DNA of 7,160 bases from Methylotetracoccus sp. (lineage in GTDB: Bacteria > Pseudomonadota > Gammaproteobacteria > Methylococcales > Methylococcaceae). The stretch covers positions 1-7,160 of the forward strand of contig JALORT010000112.1 of assembly GCA_025458755.1 (NCBI GenBank). Reading direction: 5' to 3'. The first letter of the stretch is position 1. Each line of letters starts with the position of its first letter. Position numbers and translations under genes: made by a program. The notes under the pieces were generated by a model. The model had not been told where the DNA came from and did not search any database. It saw only the letters and a program-made list of their open reading frames with translations. Shown here piece by piece: positions 1-6,814 of this stretch.

Positions 1-475
1 CCCACTCAACGCCGCTACCGCCTCCACTCGATCCTTTTTTCATCAGCCACGCACCGGGTTCCCAGGTCCCGTCGGGAAATGTCCATCTGATCTCGGGATG
101 AGGTATGCCCAGCCTCTGGAGTGCCCGGAAAAACTGATCCGGCGACTTGACTTGGCGTACCGTATCCGGCGTATTGCCCCACAGAATTCTCCCATTCGCC
201 AATCGGGCCAGCACATCCGGCGTGCCGTCGAATCCGCCGCCGTAAATAAGCGCGGCCTGTGCTTTAGCTGGCACACAGCGTTCGGCAGCCCACAGCAACT
301 GGTCGACATCGAAGCCTTTGTCGTCGGCAACGCGATGACATCGAACGCTGCTTGCCGCGGTGTCCGTATCGGCGAACCAGTCCAGGCTGACGGCGCGAAT
401 GCCCCCTCGGCGAGCCGATTCGGCCAGCATCCGGACAGAAACGCCCACCAGCACTACGATGGTCGGGAAACTCAC
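1..475 (-). CDS. ATP-grasp family protein of the H4MPT/C1 gene set, 5' part only
   Basis: This is an open frame of 158 codons on the minus strand that leaves the window at its left edge. I chose the GTG at 475 as the start because an in-frame stop lies not far upstream, no ATG lies between, and the protein then opens with a hydrophobic beta strand (residues 5-12, TIVVLVGV). No strong Shine-Dalgarno is visible, so the start is uncertain; an internal ATG is codon 16. Visible landmarks are YGGGFDGTPDVL (78-89), WGNTPDTV (99-106), FFRALQRLGIPHP (115-127), and KKGSSGGGSGV (146-156), which looks like the lysine and glycine-rich nucleotide loop of ATP-grasp ligases. Such a protein is known in the conserved C1 gene set of methylotrophs (I recall it as Orf17 in Methylobacterium). 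It starts 26 bp after mptG on the same strand. I infer a ligase role in H4MPT or methanofuran-type cofactor synthesis; the substrate cannot be read from sequence. The catalytic C-terminal part lies outside the window. Confidence 0.8.
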   Translation of the reverse strand, partial: MSFPTIVVLVGVSVRMLAESARRGGIRAVSLDWFADTDTAASSVRCHRVADDKGFDVDQLLWAAERCVPAKAQAALIYGGGFDGTPDVLARLANGRILWGNTPDTVRQVKSPDQFFRALQRLGIPHPEIRWTFPDGTWEPGAWLMKKGSSGGGSGVEW

Positions 476-501
476 CGGAAGCCAATCCAGCCGGGCGGCA
501 T

Positions 502-1578
502 TCAGCGCGCGGGTCGCGAGCGCCTATCCTTCGAGCGGTGCAGCGGCGCGCTTGGCATGTCCTGTTGCGGGGTACGGGCTGCGGCCTCGGCCGAATTCTC
601 GAGTTGAACCGCTGCTCCGGTGTTGCGTGCACTCGCGACGACGAGACTGATGTGGCTTCTGTCAGAAAAGCGGCGGCGGGCCGCGCCGGCCAATTGCTGC
701 GCCTGTTCCGGACTTGCCACCAGGCAGAAACCGGTGGGGCCCCAGGAAGTCTGGCCGATGCCGTGTGCGCCCTCCGCTTGCAGCCAAGCCATACACTCGG
801 CGACGTCGGAGCTGGCGAAACGGCCGCCTTGCGCCGGGGCGAAATAGTCCCCGACCGAGCGTTGAATCTCGGTGACGACGGCGCCGAATTCGATCAGGCG
901 TTCCTCGGCCAGAGCCGGGAGCCCCTGCAGTAACAGCAAATGACAGAGTCGGGCCGCCTCGGCGCCGGGAAACGGCGGCAGCGCTCGAAACGCGGCGAGC
1001 TCCCGCTCCCCATGCAGGCCCTGACCGCGACTGTCGAACACCAGGATAAAGCGCCAGCACTCGGGCACTTCGAACCGGGCCAGCGCCGGGGGCGTCACCG
1101 TCGCGGGGCCGCGGCCTCCATCGACGATGAATCCGCCCTGTTCGAACACTGCGATGCCGATACCGGAGCGTTTGCCTCGGCCGATCGCTCGGGCGATTTC
1201 CCGGACCGACCGGGCGGAACCGTGCAGCCGCTGCAGACCGACGCCGACCGCAAGGGCGAGCTGGGTTCCCGAGCCCAAGCCGACATGTTCGGGAATGGCC
1301 CGTTCGATATCCATCTCTACGCTCTCTGGAAACCCGAACACCTTGCAGCAGTGGGCGGCGATGGCCTCGCCGCGTCCACAGGCCCGATGGACAGGCCGCA
1401 AGGCGTCAGTAGCGGAGCGCCTCAGCGTGCACCGGGTGGAGATTTCATTGAGCGCAACGCCGATGCTGCCGAAGTCCCGGCCAAGCGACCCGGCCGGATC
1501 AAGGAAGCCCATGTGCAGCCGGGCCGGCGCGGTCACGGTCACGCGCGCGGGGACGGATTCACGAAGCGAATCGATCAT
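502..1578 (-). CDS. mptG: beta-ribofuranosylaminobenzene 5'-phosphate synthase (GHMP-fold)
   Basis: The 358-residue protein belongs to the GHMP-kinase-fold family that condenses 4-hydroxybenzoate or 4-aminobenzoate with PRPP, the first committed step of methanopterin synthesis in the cytoplasm. Motifs seen: VTAPARLHMGFLDPAGSLGR (residues 15-34), the glycine-rich motif PEHVGLGSGTQLALAVG (96-112), GKRSGIGIAVFEQGGFIVDGG (135-155), GIGQTSWGPTGF (273-284), and ARNTGA (317-322). The frame is open up to an ATG at 1677, but the conserved fold begins only after the ATG at 1578. The best minus-strand promoter (-10 at 1661-1666) would place the transcript start downstream of the ATGs at 1677 and 1662, so I take 1578. 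No clear Shine-Dalgarno precedes it. After the last conserved motif there is a polar tail of about 36 residues rich in Ala, Arg and Ser. The gene diverges from fhcB and is followed by the ATP-grasp gene, probably in one transcript. Confidence 0.93.
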   Translation of the reverse strand: MIDSLRESVPARVTVTAPARLHMGFLDPAGSLGRDFGSIGVALNEISTRCTLRRSATDALRPVHRACGRGEAIAAHCCKVFGFPESVEMDIERAIPEHVGLGSGTQLALAVGVGLQRLHGSARSVREIARAIGRGKRSGIGIAVFEQGGFIVDGGRGPATVTPPALARFEVPECWRFILVFDSRGQGLHGERELAAFRALPPFPGAEAARLCHLLLLQGLPALAEERLIEFGAVVTEIQRSVGDYFAPAQGGRFASSDVAECMAWLQAEGAHGIGQTSWGPTGFCLVASPEQAQQLAGAARRRFSDRSHISLVVASARNTGAAVQLENSAEAAARTPQQDMPSAPLHRSKDRRSRPAR

Positions 1579-1660
1579 GACAGTGCGGATGCGGGACGGA
1601 GGGATGCAAGGCTCGGAATCAAAGAGGCAACAAGGCGATTGTTCGGAGGCGACGGCACGC

Positions 1661-1689
1661 ATGCTAGTCCACCGCAATCCGCTTGTCGA
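1661..1689 (-). promoter_or_regulatory. Candidate sigma70-type promoter for mptG and the ATP-grasp gene
   Basis: On the minus strand a TCGACA box (1689-1684, 5 of 6 matches to TTGACA) is followed after 17 bp by TAGCAT (1666-1661, 4 of 6 matches to TATAAT). Transcription would begin near 1654, leaving a leader of about 75 nt before the ATG at 1578. Such matches occur by chance, so this is a candidate only, but its place and spacing fit. Confidence 0.4.
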
Positions 1690-1724
1690 CCGTGCCGCCG
1701 ATGCAGGCCGAAACCCTCGTCGTG

Positions 1725-1753
1725 TTGAAAAGCGGGTGCCGTTTCCCTATCCT
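1725..1753 (+). promoter_or_regulatory. Candidate sigma70-type promoter for the fhcBADC operon
   Basis: TTGAAA (1725-1730, 5 of 6 matches) is separated by 17 bp from TATCCT (1748-1753, 4 of 6 matches). Transcription would start near 1760 and give a leader of about 110 nt before fhcB. It is the best plus-strand promoter I could find in the divergent region. Confidence 0.45.
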
Positions 1754-1870
1754 TGCCCCAACCCGGTATCCACCCGACGGCGCGGCCTGGGGGGCTTGCC
1801 GCTCCATGTGAGCGCCGCCGGTCACGTGCCGCGGTGGGATCAAGTGCAGTACGCAATTCGAGGACGGAAC

Positions 1871-3151
1871 ATGAGCGACCAACGCCAAAGTAAGGTGTGG
1901 GAAAACGTACCCAGCCCATTCTGCGGTATTGCCTCGGATGACCTGGAAATCGAGGTCTGCGGGGAACAAATCAGGGTCCTGTCCCACGGCGATGCGGTGA
2001 CCGTACCGGGTTTCGAACTGCCGGTCACCGACCGCTTGCCCCGCGTCGGAGGAGGCGAGACGACGCTGGAGGCGGCCTGCACGCGGGCCGCCGAGCTGCT
2101 CAGAGCAAGCCGATGCCCTGTGTTCAGCGGTTTCGGCACCGATGTCAACGACACCCGTGCGGCGCTGTCGTTGATCGGCCGCTGTGGCGGTATCTTCGAT
2201 CAGATGCGGGCTGAGGGAGCGTTGCGGAATCTGCTGGTCCTGGCGGACTCCGGATGGATCTCGACGACGCTGGGCGAAGTCAAGAACCGGGTCGATCTGC
2301 TGGTGGTATTCGGCACCGACATCGAAGCGCAATTTCCGCGTTTTTTCGAACGTTTCGTCTGGAACGCCGAAACCCTTTTCGGTCACGATCCCGGTCGGCG
2401 GGAAATCATCTTCATCGGGCAGGCGCCGAGCGGACAGGCCTCCCACGCGCCGGACGGCCATCCACCCCGTGTTCTGGCATGCGACAAAGCGCACCTTCCC
2501 GATGTCGCTGCCGTCCTCTGCGCGCTGCTGCACGATGTGAAACTTCAGGTGAGCAGCGTCGGCGGCATCGCAGTCAGTGACCTGAAGCAAGTGGTGGATC
2601 GCCTGCGCGATGCCCGCTACAGCGTATTGACCTGGGCGGCCGGTCAACTCGATTTTCCGAGTGCAGAACTGACGATTCAGAATCTGTGTGAGGCGGTCGT
2701 GCGCTTGAATCGGTCGACTCGCAGCGCCGTTCTGCCGCTGGGGGGGCAGGACGGGGACCGGACCGCCAGTCAGGTGTGTACATGGCAAACGGGTTATCCG
2801 ACTCGGGTCAGCTTCGCTCGAGGCTTCCCGGAATATGATCCCTTTCTGTTCGGAGCTGCGCGCTTACTGAACAGCGGGGAGGCGGATCTGCTGGTGTGGG
2901 TCTCCAGCCTTAGCGCTCTGCCGCCCCCCGTCACCTCGGTTCCGACCGTGGTGATTGCCCGGTCGGGCGCCGTCTTGGAGCGCGAACCCGAGGTCTTCAT
3001 CCCGGTCGGGGTACCCGGTATCGATCATCTAGGACATCTGTACCGCTGTGACAACGTGGTGGCGATGCCGCTCCGCAAACTCAGAGAGTCGGGTCTCCCG
3101 AGCGCGCACTGTGTGCTGCAGCGGATCGAATCCCTGCTGGGATCGGACTGA
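1871..3151 (+). CDS. fhcB: Formyltransferase/hydrolase complex subunit B (FwdB/FmdB-like)
   Basis: The 426-residue protein is homologous to the molybdenum/tungsten-bearing subunit of archaeal formylmethanofuran dehydrogenase, but in methylotrophic bacteria it is a non-redox subunit of the Fhc complex that turns formyl-H4MPT into formate. The ATG at 1871 is chosen because AGGA (1861-1864) precedes it by 6 nt and the family N-terminal motif follows at once; a much longer in-frame extension upstream has no family similarity. The N-terminus reads SPFCGIASDDLEIEV (15-29): where archaeal FwdB has CxxCxxxC before DD, this protein has SxxCxxxS, leaving only C18. The conserved TLGEVKNR is at 133-140. 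The segment before it (FDQMRAEGAL, 109-118) has no Cys-His pair where archaeal enzymes have the metal-ligand Cys and catalytic His. I infer no Fe-S cluster and no pterin-metal centre. First gene of the operon; fhcA follows after 17 bp. Confidence 0.93.
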   Translation: MSDQRQSKVWENVPSPFCGIASDDLEIEVCGEQIRVLSHGDAVTVPGFELPVTDRLPRVGGGETTLEAACTRAAELLRASRCPVFSGFGTDVNDTRAALSLIGRCGGIFDQMRAEGALRNLLVLADSGWISTTLGEVKNRVDLLVVFGTDIEAQFPRFFERFVWNAETLFGHDPGRREIIFIGQAPSGQASHAPDGHPPRVLACDKAHLPDVAAVLCALLHDVKLQVSSVGGIAVSDLKQVVDRLRDARYSVLTWAAGQLDFPSAELTIQNLCEAVVRLNRSTRSAVLPLGGQDGDRTASQVCTWQTGYPTRVSFARGFPEYDPFLFGAARLLNSGEADLLVWVSSLSALPPPVTSVPTVVIARSGAVLEREPEVFIPVGVPGIDHLGHLYRCDNVVAMPLRKLRESGLPSAHCVLQRIESLLGSD

Positions 3152-3168
3152 GGAAGAGGACTGCGAAC

Positions 3169-4836
3169 ATGCTGACCAAGCTCATCGGCGGTAAAGTCGT
3201 CGATCCCGCCCACGGAATCGACGGCGAGATCCGGGATCTCTACGTTCGCGACGGACGGATCGTAGCGGCGCCGGGCGACGTGAAACCGGACCGCATCTAT
3301 GATCTGCGGGGCAAAGTGGTGATGGCCGGTGCGATCGACATGCACACCCATATCGGCGGCGGGAAGGTGACCATTGCGCGCACCTTGCTTCCCGAGGATC
3401 ATCGCGCCGATCCCGCGCCGCGGCACGGCCTGATGCGGGGCGGCTGCGGGCATGCCGCACCCTCGACCCTGACCACCGGATATCGCTACGCCGAAATGGG
3501 CTACACCGCGGGTTTTGAGCCGGCGGTGCTGCCGATCAATGCGCGCCAGGCGCACATGGAAATGGCGGATGTTCCGCTGATGGACGTCGGCGGCTACGTG
3601 ATGCTCGGCAGCGATGATTTTTTTCTGCGGCTGCTGTCGTCCGGCGCGGAGCAAAAGCTGATTAACGACTACGTCGCCTGGACGATCCATGCCAGCCAGT
3701 GTATCGGCGTGAAAGTCGTCAACCCCGGCGGCATCAGCGCGTTCAAGTTCAACCAGCGTCAGCTGGATCTGGATGAGCGGCATACCTACTACGGCGTCAC
3801 GCCCCGGCAAATCCTGCAGTCGCTGGCTCGCGCCGTGCATGAGCTGGGTGTGCCGCATCCGCTGCATGTCCATGGCTGCAACCTGGGAGTGCCGGGTAAC
3901 GTTGATACCACGCTGAATACGATCGCCGGCATCGAAGGGTTGCCGATGCATCTGACCCATATCCAATTTCATAGCTACGGGATGGAGGGCGATCGGAAGT
4001 TTTCCTCGGGCGCGGCCCAAATCGCCGAGGCCATTAACAGCAACAGGAACATCACGGCGGATGTCGGACAAATCCTGTTCGGGCAGACCGTCACCGCATC
4101 CGGCGACTCGATGCAGCAGCACGCCAACGCCGGTCACGCCAATCCCAACAAGTGGGTTTGCATGGATATCGAATGTGACGCCGGATGCGGTGTCGTGCCG
4201 TTTCGTTACCGTGACAAGAACTTCGTCAATGCGCTGCAGTGGTGCATCGGGTTGGAGATTTTTCTGCTGGTCGACGACCCGTGGCGGATCTTTCTTACCA
4301 CCGACCATCCGAACGGCGCGCCGTTCACCAGTTATCCGCATCTGATCCGGCTGTTGATGGATCGCAGTTTCAGAAATGAGATGCTGGCGCGCATCAGTCC
4401 GGATGCCGCGGCCGTGAGCCACCTCGGCGCCCTTGAACGGGAGTACTCCCTGTACGAGATTGCCATCATGACGCGCGCCGGAGCAGCACGCCTGCTGGGA
4501 CTTTCGGATCGCGGCCATCTGGGGCCGGGGGCGGCCGCCGATATCACCGTGTACAGCGAGCAGGACGACAAGGAGCGCATGTTCGCCGCGCCGGATTACG
4601 TCTTCAAGGACGGTGAGTTGGTGGTCGAGAAGGGCGAAATCGTGAAAATCGTCTGGGGCAACGTGCACACCGTGAAGCCCGAGTTCGACCGTGGCATCGA
4701 GAAACACCTCCGTCCCTATTTTGATCGCTATCTCACGATGAACCTCGACAACTTCGTGATCCGGGATTGGGAAATCGAGGGTGACGGTCGCAGCAACCTC
4801 CTGGTCCATCCTTGTCGCCAGGGAGCCTCCGCATGA
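3169..4836 (+). CDS. fhcA: Formyltransferase/hydrolase complex subunit A, zinc amidohydrolase (FwdA-like)
   Basis: This 555-residue amidohydrolase is the hydrolytic subunit of Fhc: it splits formyl-methanofuran (methylofuran in bacteria) to formate. The binuclear-metal ligand set of the family can be followed: HxH at H59/H61 (IDMHTHIGGGK), the probably carboxylated lysine K182 (GVKVVNPGG), histidines at HVHG (233-236) and THIQFH (263-268), and the catalytic aspartate D379 in LTTDHPNGAPF. The exact assignment among the middle histidines is by analogy with FwdA, not by alignment. The N-terminal KLIGGKVVDP and C-terminal GHLGPGAAADITVY (449-462) segments are the usual beta-sandwich parts of amidohydrolases. 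Start: the purine-rich AGGAAGAGGA (3151-3160) ends 8 nt before the ATG. The stop overlaps the fhcD start as ATGA, implying translational coupling. Length and motifs are intact, so I expect an active enzyme. Confidence 0.96.
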   Translation: MLTKLIGGKVVDPAHGIDGEIRDLYVRDGRIVAAPGDVKPDRIYDLRGKVVMAGAIDMHTHIGGGKVTIARTLLPEDHRADPAPRHGLMRGGCGHAAPSTLTTGYRYAEMGYTAGFEPAVLPINARQAHMEMADVPLMDVGGYVMLGSDDFFLRLLSSGAEQKLINDYVAWTIHASQCIGVKVVNPGGISAFKFNQRQLDLDERHTYYGVTPRQILQSLARAVHELGVPHPLHVHGCNLGVPGNVDTTLNTIAGIEGLPMHLTHIQFHSYGMEGDRKFSSGAAQIAEAINSNRNITADVGQILFGQTVTASGDSMQQHANAGHANPNKWVCMDIECDAGCGVVPFRYRDKNFVNALQWCIGLEIFLLVDDPWRIFLTTDHPNGAPFTSYPHLIRLLMDRSFRNEMLARISPDAAAVSHLGALEREYSLYEIAIMTRAGAARLLGLSDRGHLGPGAAADITVYSEQDDKERMFAAPDYVFKDGELVVEKGEIVKIVWGNVHTVKPEFDRGIEKHLRPYFDRYLTMNLDNFVIRDWEIEGDGRSNLLVHPCRQGASA

Positions 4837-5738
4837 ACATCAACGGGGTCGAAATTGATGATACGTTCGCGGAAGCCTTCCCGATGAAGGCAACGCGGGT
4901 GATCATTACGGCGCAGAATTTGAAGTGGGCCTATCATGCCGCGCAGGCGATGACCGGCTTCGCGACTTCGGTGATTGCCTGCGGCTGCGAGGCGGGAATC
5001 GAACGGGAACTCGACCCTTCCGAGACGCCGGATGGCCGTCCCGGGATCGCCGCAATGATCTTTGCGATGGGAGGCAAGGGGCTCGCGAAGCAGCTGGAAA
5101 CGCGGGCCGGCCAGTGCGTGCTGACCGCCCCGACCTCGGCGCTGTTTGCCGGTATCACTTCAGGCGATCCGATTGCATTGGGCAAAAATCTGCGGTTTTT
5201 CGGCGACGGCTTTCAGCTGTCCAAGAAAATTGACGGCCGGCGCTACTGGCGTGTGCCGGTCATGGACGGCGAATTCCTGTGTGACGAAAGTACCTGCATG
5301 GTCCCCGCGGTCGGCGGGGGCAATTTTCTCGTCCTGGCGGAATCGCAGCCACAAGCCCTGGCGGCCTGCGAGGCGGCCATTGCTGCGATGAGTACGGTGC
5401 CCAACGTCATCATGCCGTTCCCGGGCGGGGTGGTGCGGTCCGGTTCCAAGGTCGGTTCCAAGTATAAGGCGTTGAACGCTTCGACCAACGATGCGTTCTG
5501 CCCCACGCTGAAAGGGCAGACAGACACCCAGCTTTCTCCGGAAATCGAGTCGGTGATGGAGATCGTCATCGACGGTTTATCCGAGCAGGACATCAAGCGC
5601 GCCATGCGGGCCGGGCTCGATGCCGTGTGCCGGCTCGGCGCGAGTTCCGGCATCCGTCGGATCAGCGCGGGAAATTACGGCGGCAAGTTAGGCCCGTTCC
5701 TGTTCCGCCTTCACGAGATCATGGGCCAGCCATCATGA
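4833..5738 (+). CDS. fhcD: Formylmethanofuran:H4MPT formyltransferase subunit (Ftr-like)
   Basis: The 301-residue protein is full length for the Ftr family (about 300 residues). It moves the formyl group between N5-formyl-H4MPT and the methanofuran-type carrier within Fhc; in methylotrophs it runs in the oxidative direction, handing formyl to the carrier bound to FhcA. Family landmarks: a start INGVEIDDTFAEAFPMKATR (3-22), GGKGLAKQL (80-88), a central GDGFQLSKKIDGRRYWRVPV (124-143), the glycine-rich VGGGNFLVLAE (160-170), GSKVGSKYKALNASTNDAFCP, and the C-terminal GNYGGKLGPF (280-289). The ATG at 4833 overlaps the fhcA stop by 4 nt and has GGGAG (4821-4825) 7 nt upstream. The in-frame ATG at 4812 would push the protein deep into fhcA and adds residues without family similarity, so I reject it. 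No sign of truncation. Confidence 0.96.
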   Translation: MNINGVEIDDTFAEAFPMKATRVIITAQNLKWAYHAAQAMTGFATSVIACGCEAGIERELDPSETPDGRPGIAAMIFAMGGKGLAKQLETRAGQCVLTAPTSALFAGITSGDPIALGKNLRFFGDGFQLSKKIDGRRYWRVPVMDGEFLCDESTCMVPAVGGGNFLVLAESQPQALAACEAAIAAMSTVPNVIMPFPGGVVRSGSKVGSKYKALNASTNDAFCPTLKGQTDTQLSPEIESVMEIVIDGLSEQDIKRAMRAGLDAVCRLGASSGIRRISAGNYGGKLGPFLFRLHEIMGQPS

Positions 5739-5764
5739 CGCGACCAGACAGGACCAGACGATGA
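5735..5764 (+). other. Nine-codon mini-ORF bridging fhcD and fhcC
   Basis: An ATG at 5735-5737 overlaps the fhcD stop (TGA 5736-5738) as ATGA. It opens nine codons (MTRPDRTRR) whose TGA (5762-5764) in turn overlaps the fhcC ATG (5761) as ATGA. The 22-bp spacer also holds two copies of GACCAGA (5742-5748 and 5752-5758). The peptide is unlikely to matter. What may matter is that ribosomes ending fhcD could restart here and be delivered to the fhcC start. This could also be coincidence or the trace of a short local duplication. Confidence 0.3.
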
Positions 5765-6588
5765 CGGCCGTTACTCTTTCGCTTAAAACCACCCTCCGGC
5801 AGCGTCTCGATGTCTCGCCGTTGATGCCCGACAACCTCGCGGGAAGGGATCCCGCCGAGATTGCCGCGATCGCATTGCATTACGGCAACCGCACCGAACC
5901 GGTCGGCCATTTTTTTGACATCCGCATCACCCCGGACGGTGACGGGCTCACTTTCTCACCGGGCGATGCCCGCTTCGACTATCTCGGGCGGGGCATGGCG
6001 GCCGGATCCATCCGAGTCGCAGGAGATGCCGGCGCCTACGTCGGTTACCAGATGCGAGGGGGCACCATTAGCGTCGACGGCGATGTGGGCATCTACTGCG
6101 GCGCTGAGATGAAAAGCGGTGAAGTTCATGTGCGAGGCAACGCGGGTGATTTTGTGGGCGGCGCCCTGCCTGGCAACCGCAAGGGCATGGCCGGCGGGTG
6201 CTTGTTCATCGAAGGATCTGCCGGCGATCGCGTGGGCGACCACATGCGGCGAGGGCTGATCGTGATCGAGGGCGACGCTGGCGCCTATGCGGGGTCCCGG
6301 ATGATTGCCGGCACGATTGCGATCAAGGGGCGACTCGGGCCTTATCCCGGTTACGCCATGAAACGCGGCACCCTCGTGCTGGCCCAAGCGCCGGCTATGC
6401 TTCCCGCGACCTTTAACGACTGCGGGACGCACACTCTCGGGTTTCTGTCGCTATTGTTCCGCAGTCCGGTGCTCCACGGCAGGGCGTTCGCCGATTTTGC
6501 ACGCCGGCCGCCGCGTGTCCGCCGCTATGCAGGAGACCACGCGTCGCTCGGGAAGGGCGAAATCCTCGTCCTGCTGCCGGATCCGTAA
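5761..6588 (+). CDS. fhcC: Formyltransferase/hydrolase complex subunit C (FwdC-like beta-helix)
   Basis: The 275-residue protein has the FwdC / glutamate-synthase C-terminal beta-helix fold and acts as a structural subunit of Fhc. After an N-terminal segment of about 80 residues there are six copies of the GxxGxxxG turn: GDAGAYVG (88-95), GDVGIYCG (107-114), GNAGDFVG (126-133), GSAGDRVG (152-159), GDAGAYAG (171-178) and GRLGPYPG (190-197). They are 19 residues apart, except between copies three and four (26), where ALPGNRKGM (135-143) adds seven residues. The last 75 residues leave the repeat and form a basic C-terminal arm. The ATG is preceded by ACAGGA (5748-5753) at 7 nt. It is the last gene of the operon; the next gene on this strand starts 454 bp later, with terminator-like hairpins between. 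Confidence 0.94.
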   Translation: MTAVTLSLKTTLRQRLDVSPLMPDNLAGRDPAEIAAIALHYGNRTEPVGHFFDIRITPDGDGLTFSPGDARFDYLGRGMAAGSIRVAGDAGAYVGYQMRGGTISVDGDVGIYCGAEMKSGEVHVRGNAGDFVGGALPGNRKGMAGGCLFIEGSAGDRVGDHMRRGLIVIEGDAGAYAGSRMIAGTIAIKGRLGPYPGYAMKRGTLVLAQAPAMLPATFNDCGTHTLGFLSLLFRSPVLHGRAFADFARRPPRVRRYAGDHASLGKGEILVLLPDP

Positions 6589-6697
6589 GCCCGTTCAGTC
6601 CCGCCCTGTCTGGCGCCGTTTCGCCGTTCCCTGCTGCCACGCGGGGTTTCCGGCGAACGGCGACTTCTGTCCCGCCACGAGCACTTTTTTACTGTCG

Positions 6698-6745
6698 GTT
6701 GCGTCATCACGACGCCGATTTGATATGCCGCAACACACTTTTTTT
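6698..6745 (+). terminator. Candidate intrinsic terminator of the fhc operon
   Basis: GTTGCGTCAT (6698-6707) pairs with ATGCCGCAAC (6725-6734) at 9 of 10 positions around a 17-nt loop. Four bases later comes a run of seven T (6739-6745). It lies 110 bp after the fhcC stop. The large loop makes it less than ideal, but position and T run fit an operon end. Confidence 0.45.
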
Positions 6746-6748
6746 CTC

Positions 6749-6786
6749 AGGGCACGCCCCGATGGCTCCCGTGATGTCCTTTTTTT
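6749..6786 (+). terminator. Second, weaker terminator-like hairpin
   Basis: AGGGCACG (6749-6756) can pair with CGTG (6770-6773) and TCCT (6777-6780), with a 3-nt bulge (6774-6776) and one G-U pair. The stem runs straight into a seven-T run (6780-6786). The bulge and 13-nt loop weaken it; alone I would not call it, but it sits between two better structures. Confidence 0.3.
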
Positions 6787-6814
6787 GACAGCTTAATCAA
6801 TGACTTGCAGGGGG

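Larger units (their letters stand above)
1579..1870. other. Divergent intergenic region between mptG and fhcB
   Basis: This 292-bp stretch separates two oppositely transcribed units. It holds one sigma70-like promoter candidate for each direction, annotated separately. I see no convincing extra gene, RNA or long inverted repeat. Reading frames running through it from either side are extensions of the flanking genes, without family similarity. A short palindrome CACGTG lies at 1823-1828 and GCATGC at 1659-1664; both are too short to call operators. Confidence 0.7.

Noticed and set aside
98..607. Plus-strand open frame of 169 codons at the left edge
   Set aside because: It lies opposite the ATP-grasp gene and the end of mptG, both of which carry family motifs.
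940..1728. Plus-strand open frame of 262 codons opposite mptG
   Set aside because: Antisense to the motif-bearing part of mptG; composition is shadow-like and no family is recognised.
1127..1870. Long N-terminal extension of fhcB
   Set aside because: The upstream part is antisense to mptG and has no similarity to the family. The ATG at 1871 has a Shine-Dalgarno and is directly followed by the family N-terminal motif.
1664..2788. Minus-strand open frame of 374 codons opposite fhcB
   Set aside because: Antisense shadow of fhcB; no domain, and it runs through the divergent promoter region.
3025..4809. Minus-strand open frame of 594 codons opposite fhcA
   Set aside because: It is the antisense shadow of a high-GC gene. 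fhcA has full family motifs, start and spacing, while this frame shows no recognisable domain and is His/Gln/Asp-rich as shadows often are.
6621..6663. Inverted repeat of 9 bp after fhcC as the operon terminator
   Set aside because: The loop is 25 nt and the nearest T run starts about 21 nt after the stem, so it does not have intrinsic terminator form. It remains a possible RNA 3'-end stabiliser.
6785..6790. Upstream TTGACA as a second pmoC promoter
   Set aside because: No acceptable -10 box lies 16-18 bp downstream, and it overlaps the T run of a terminator-like hairpin.
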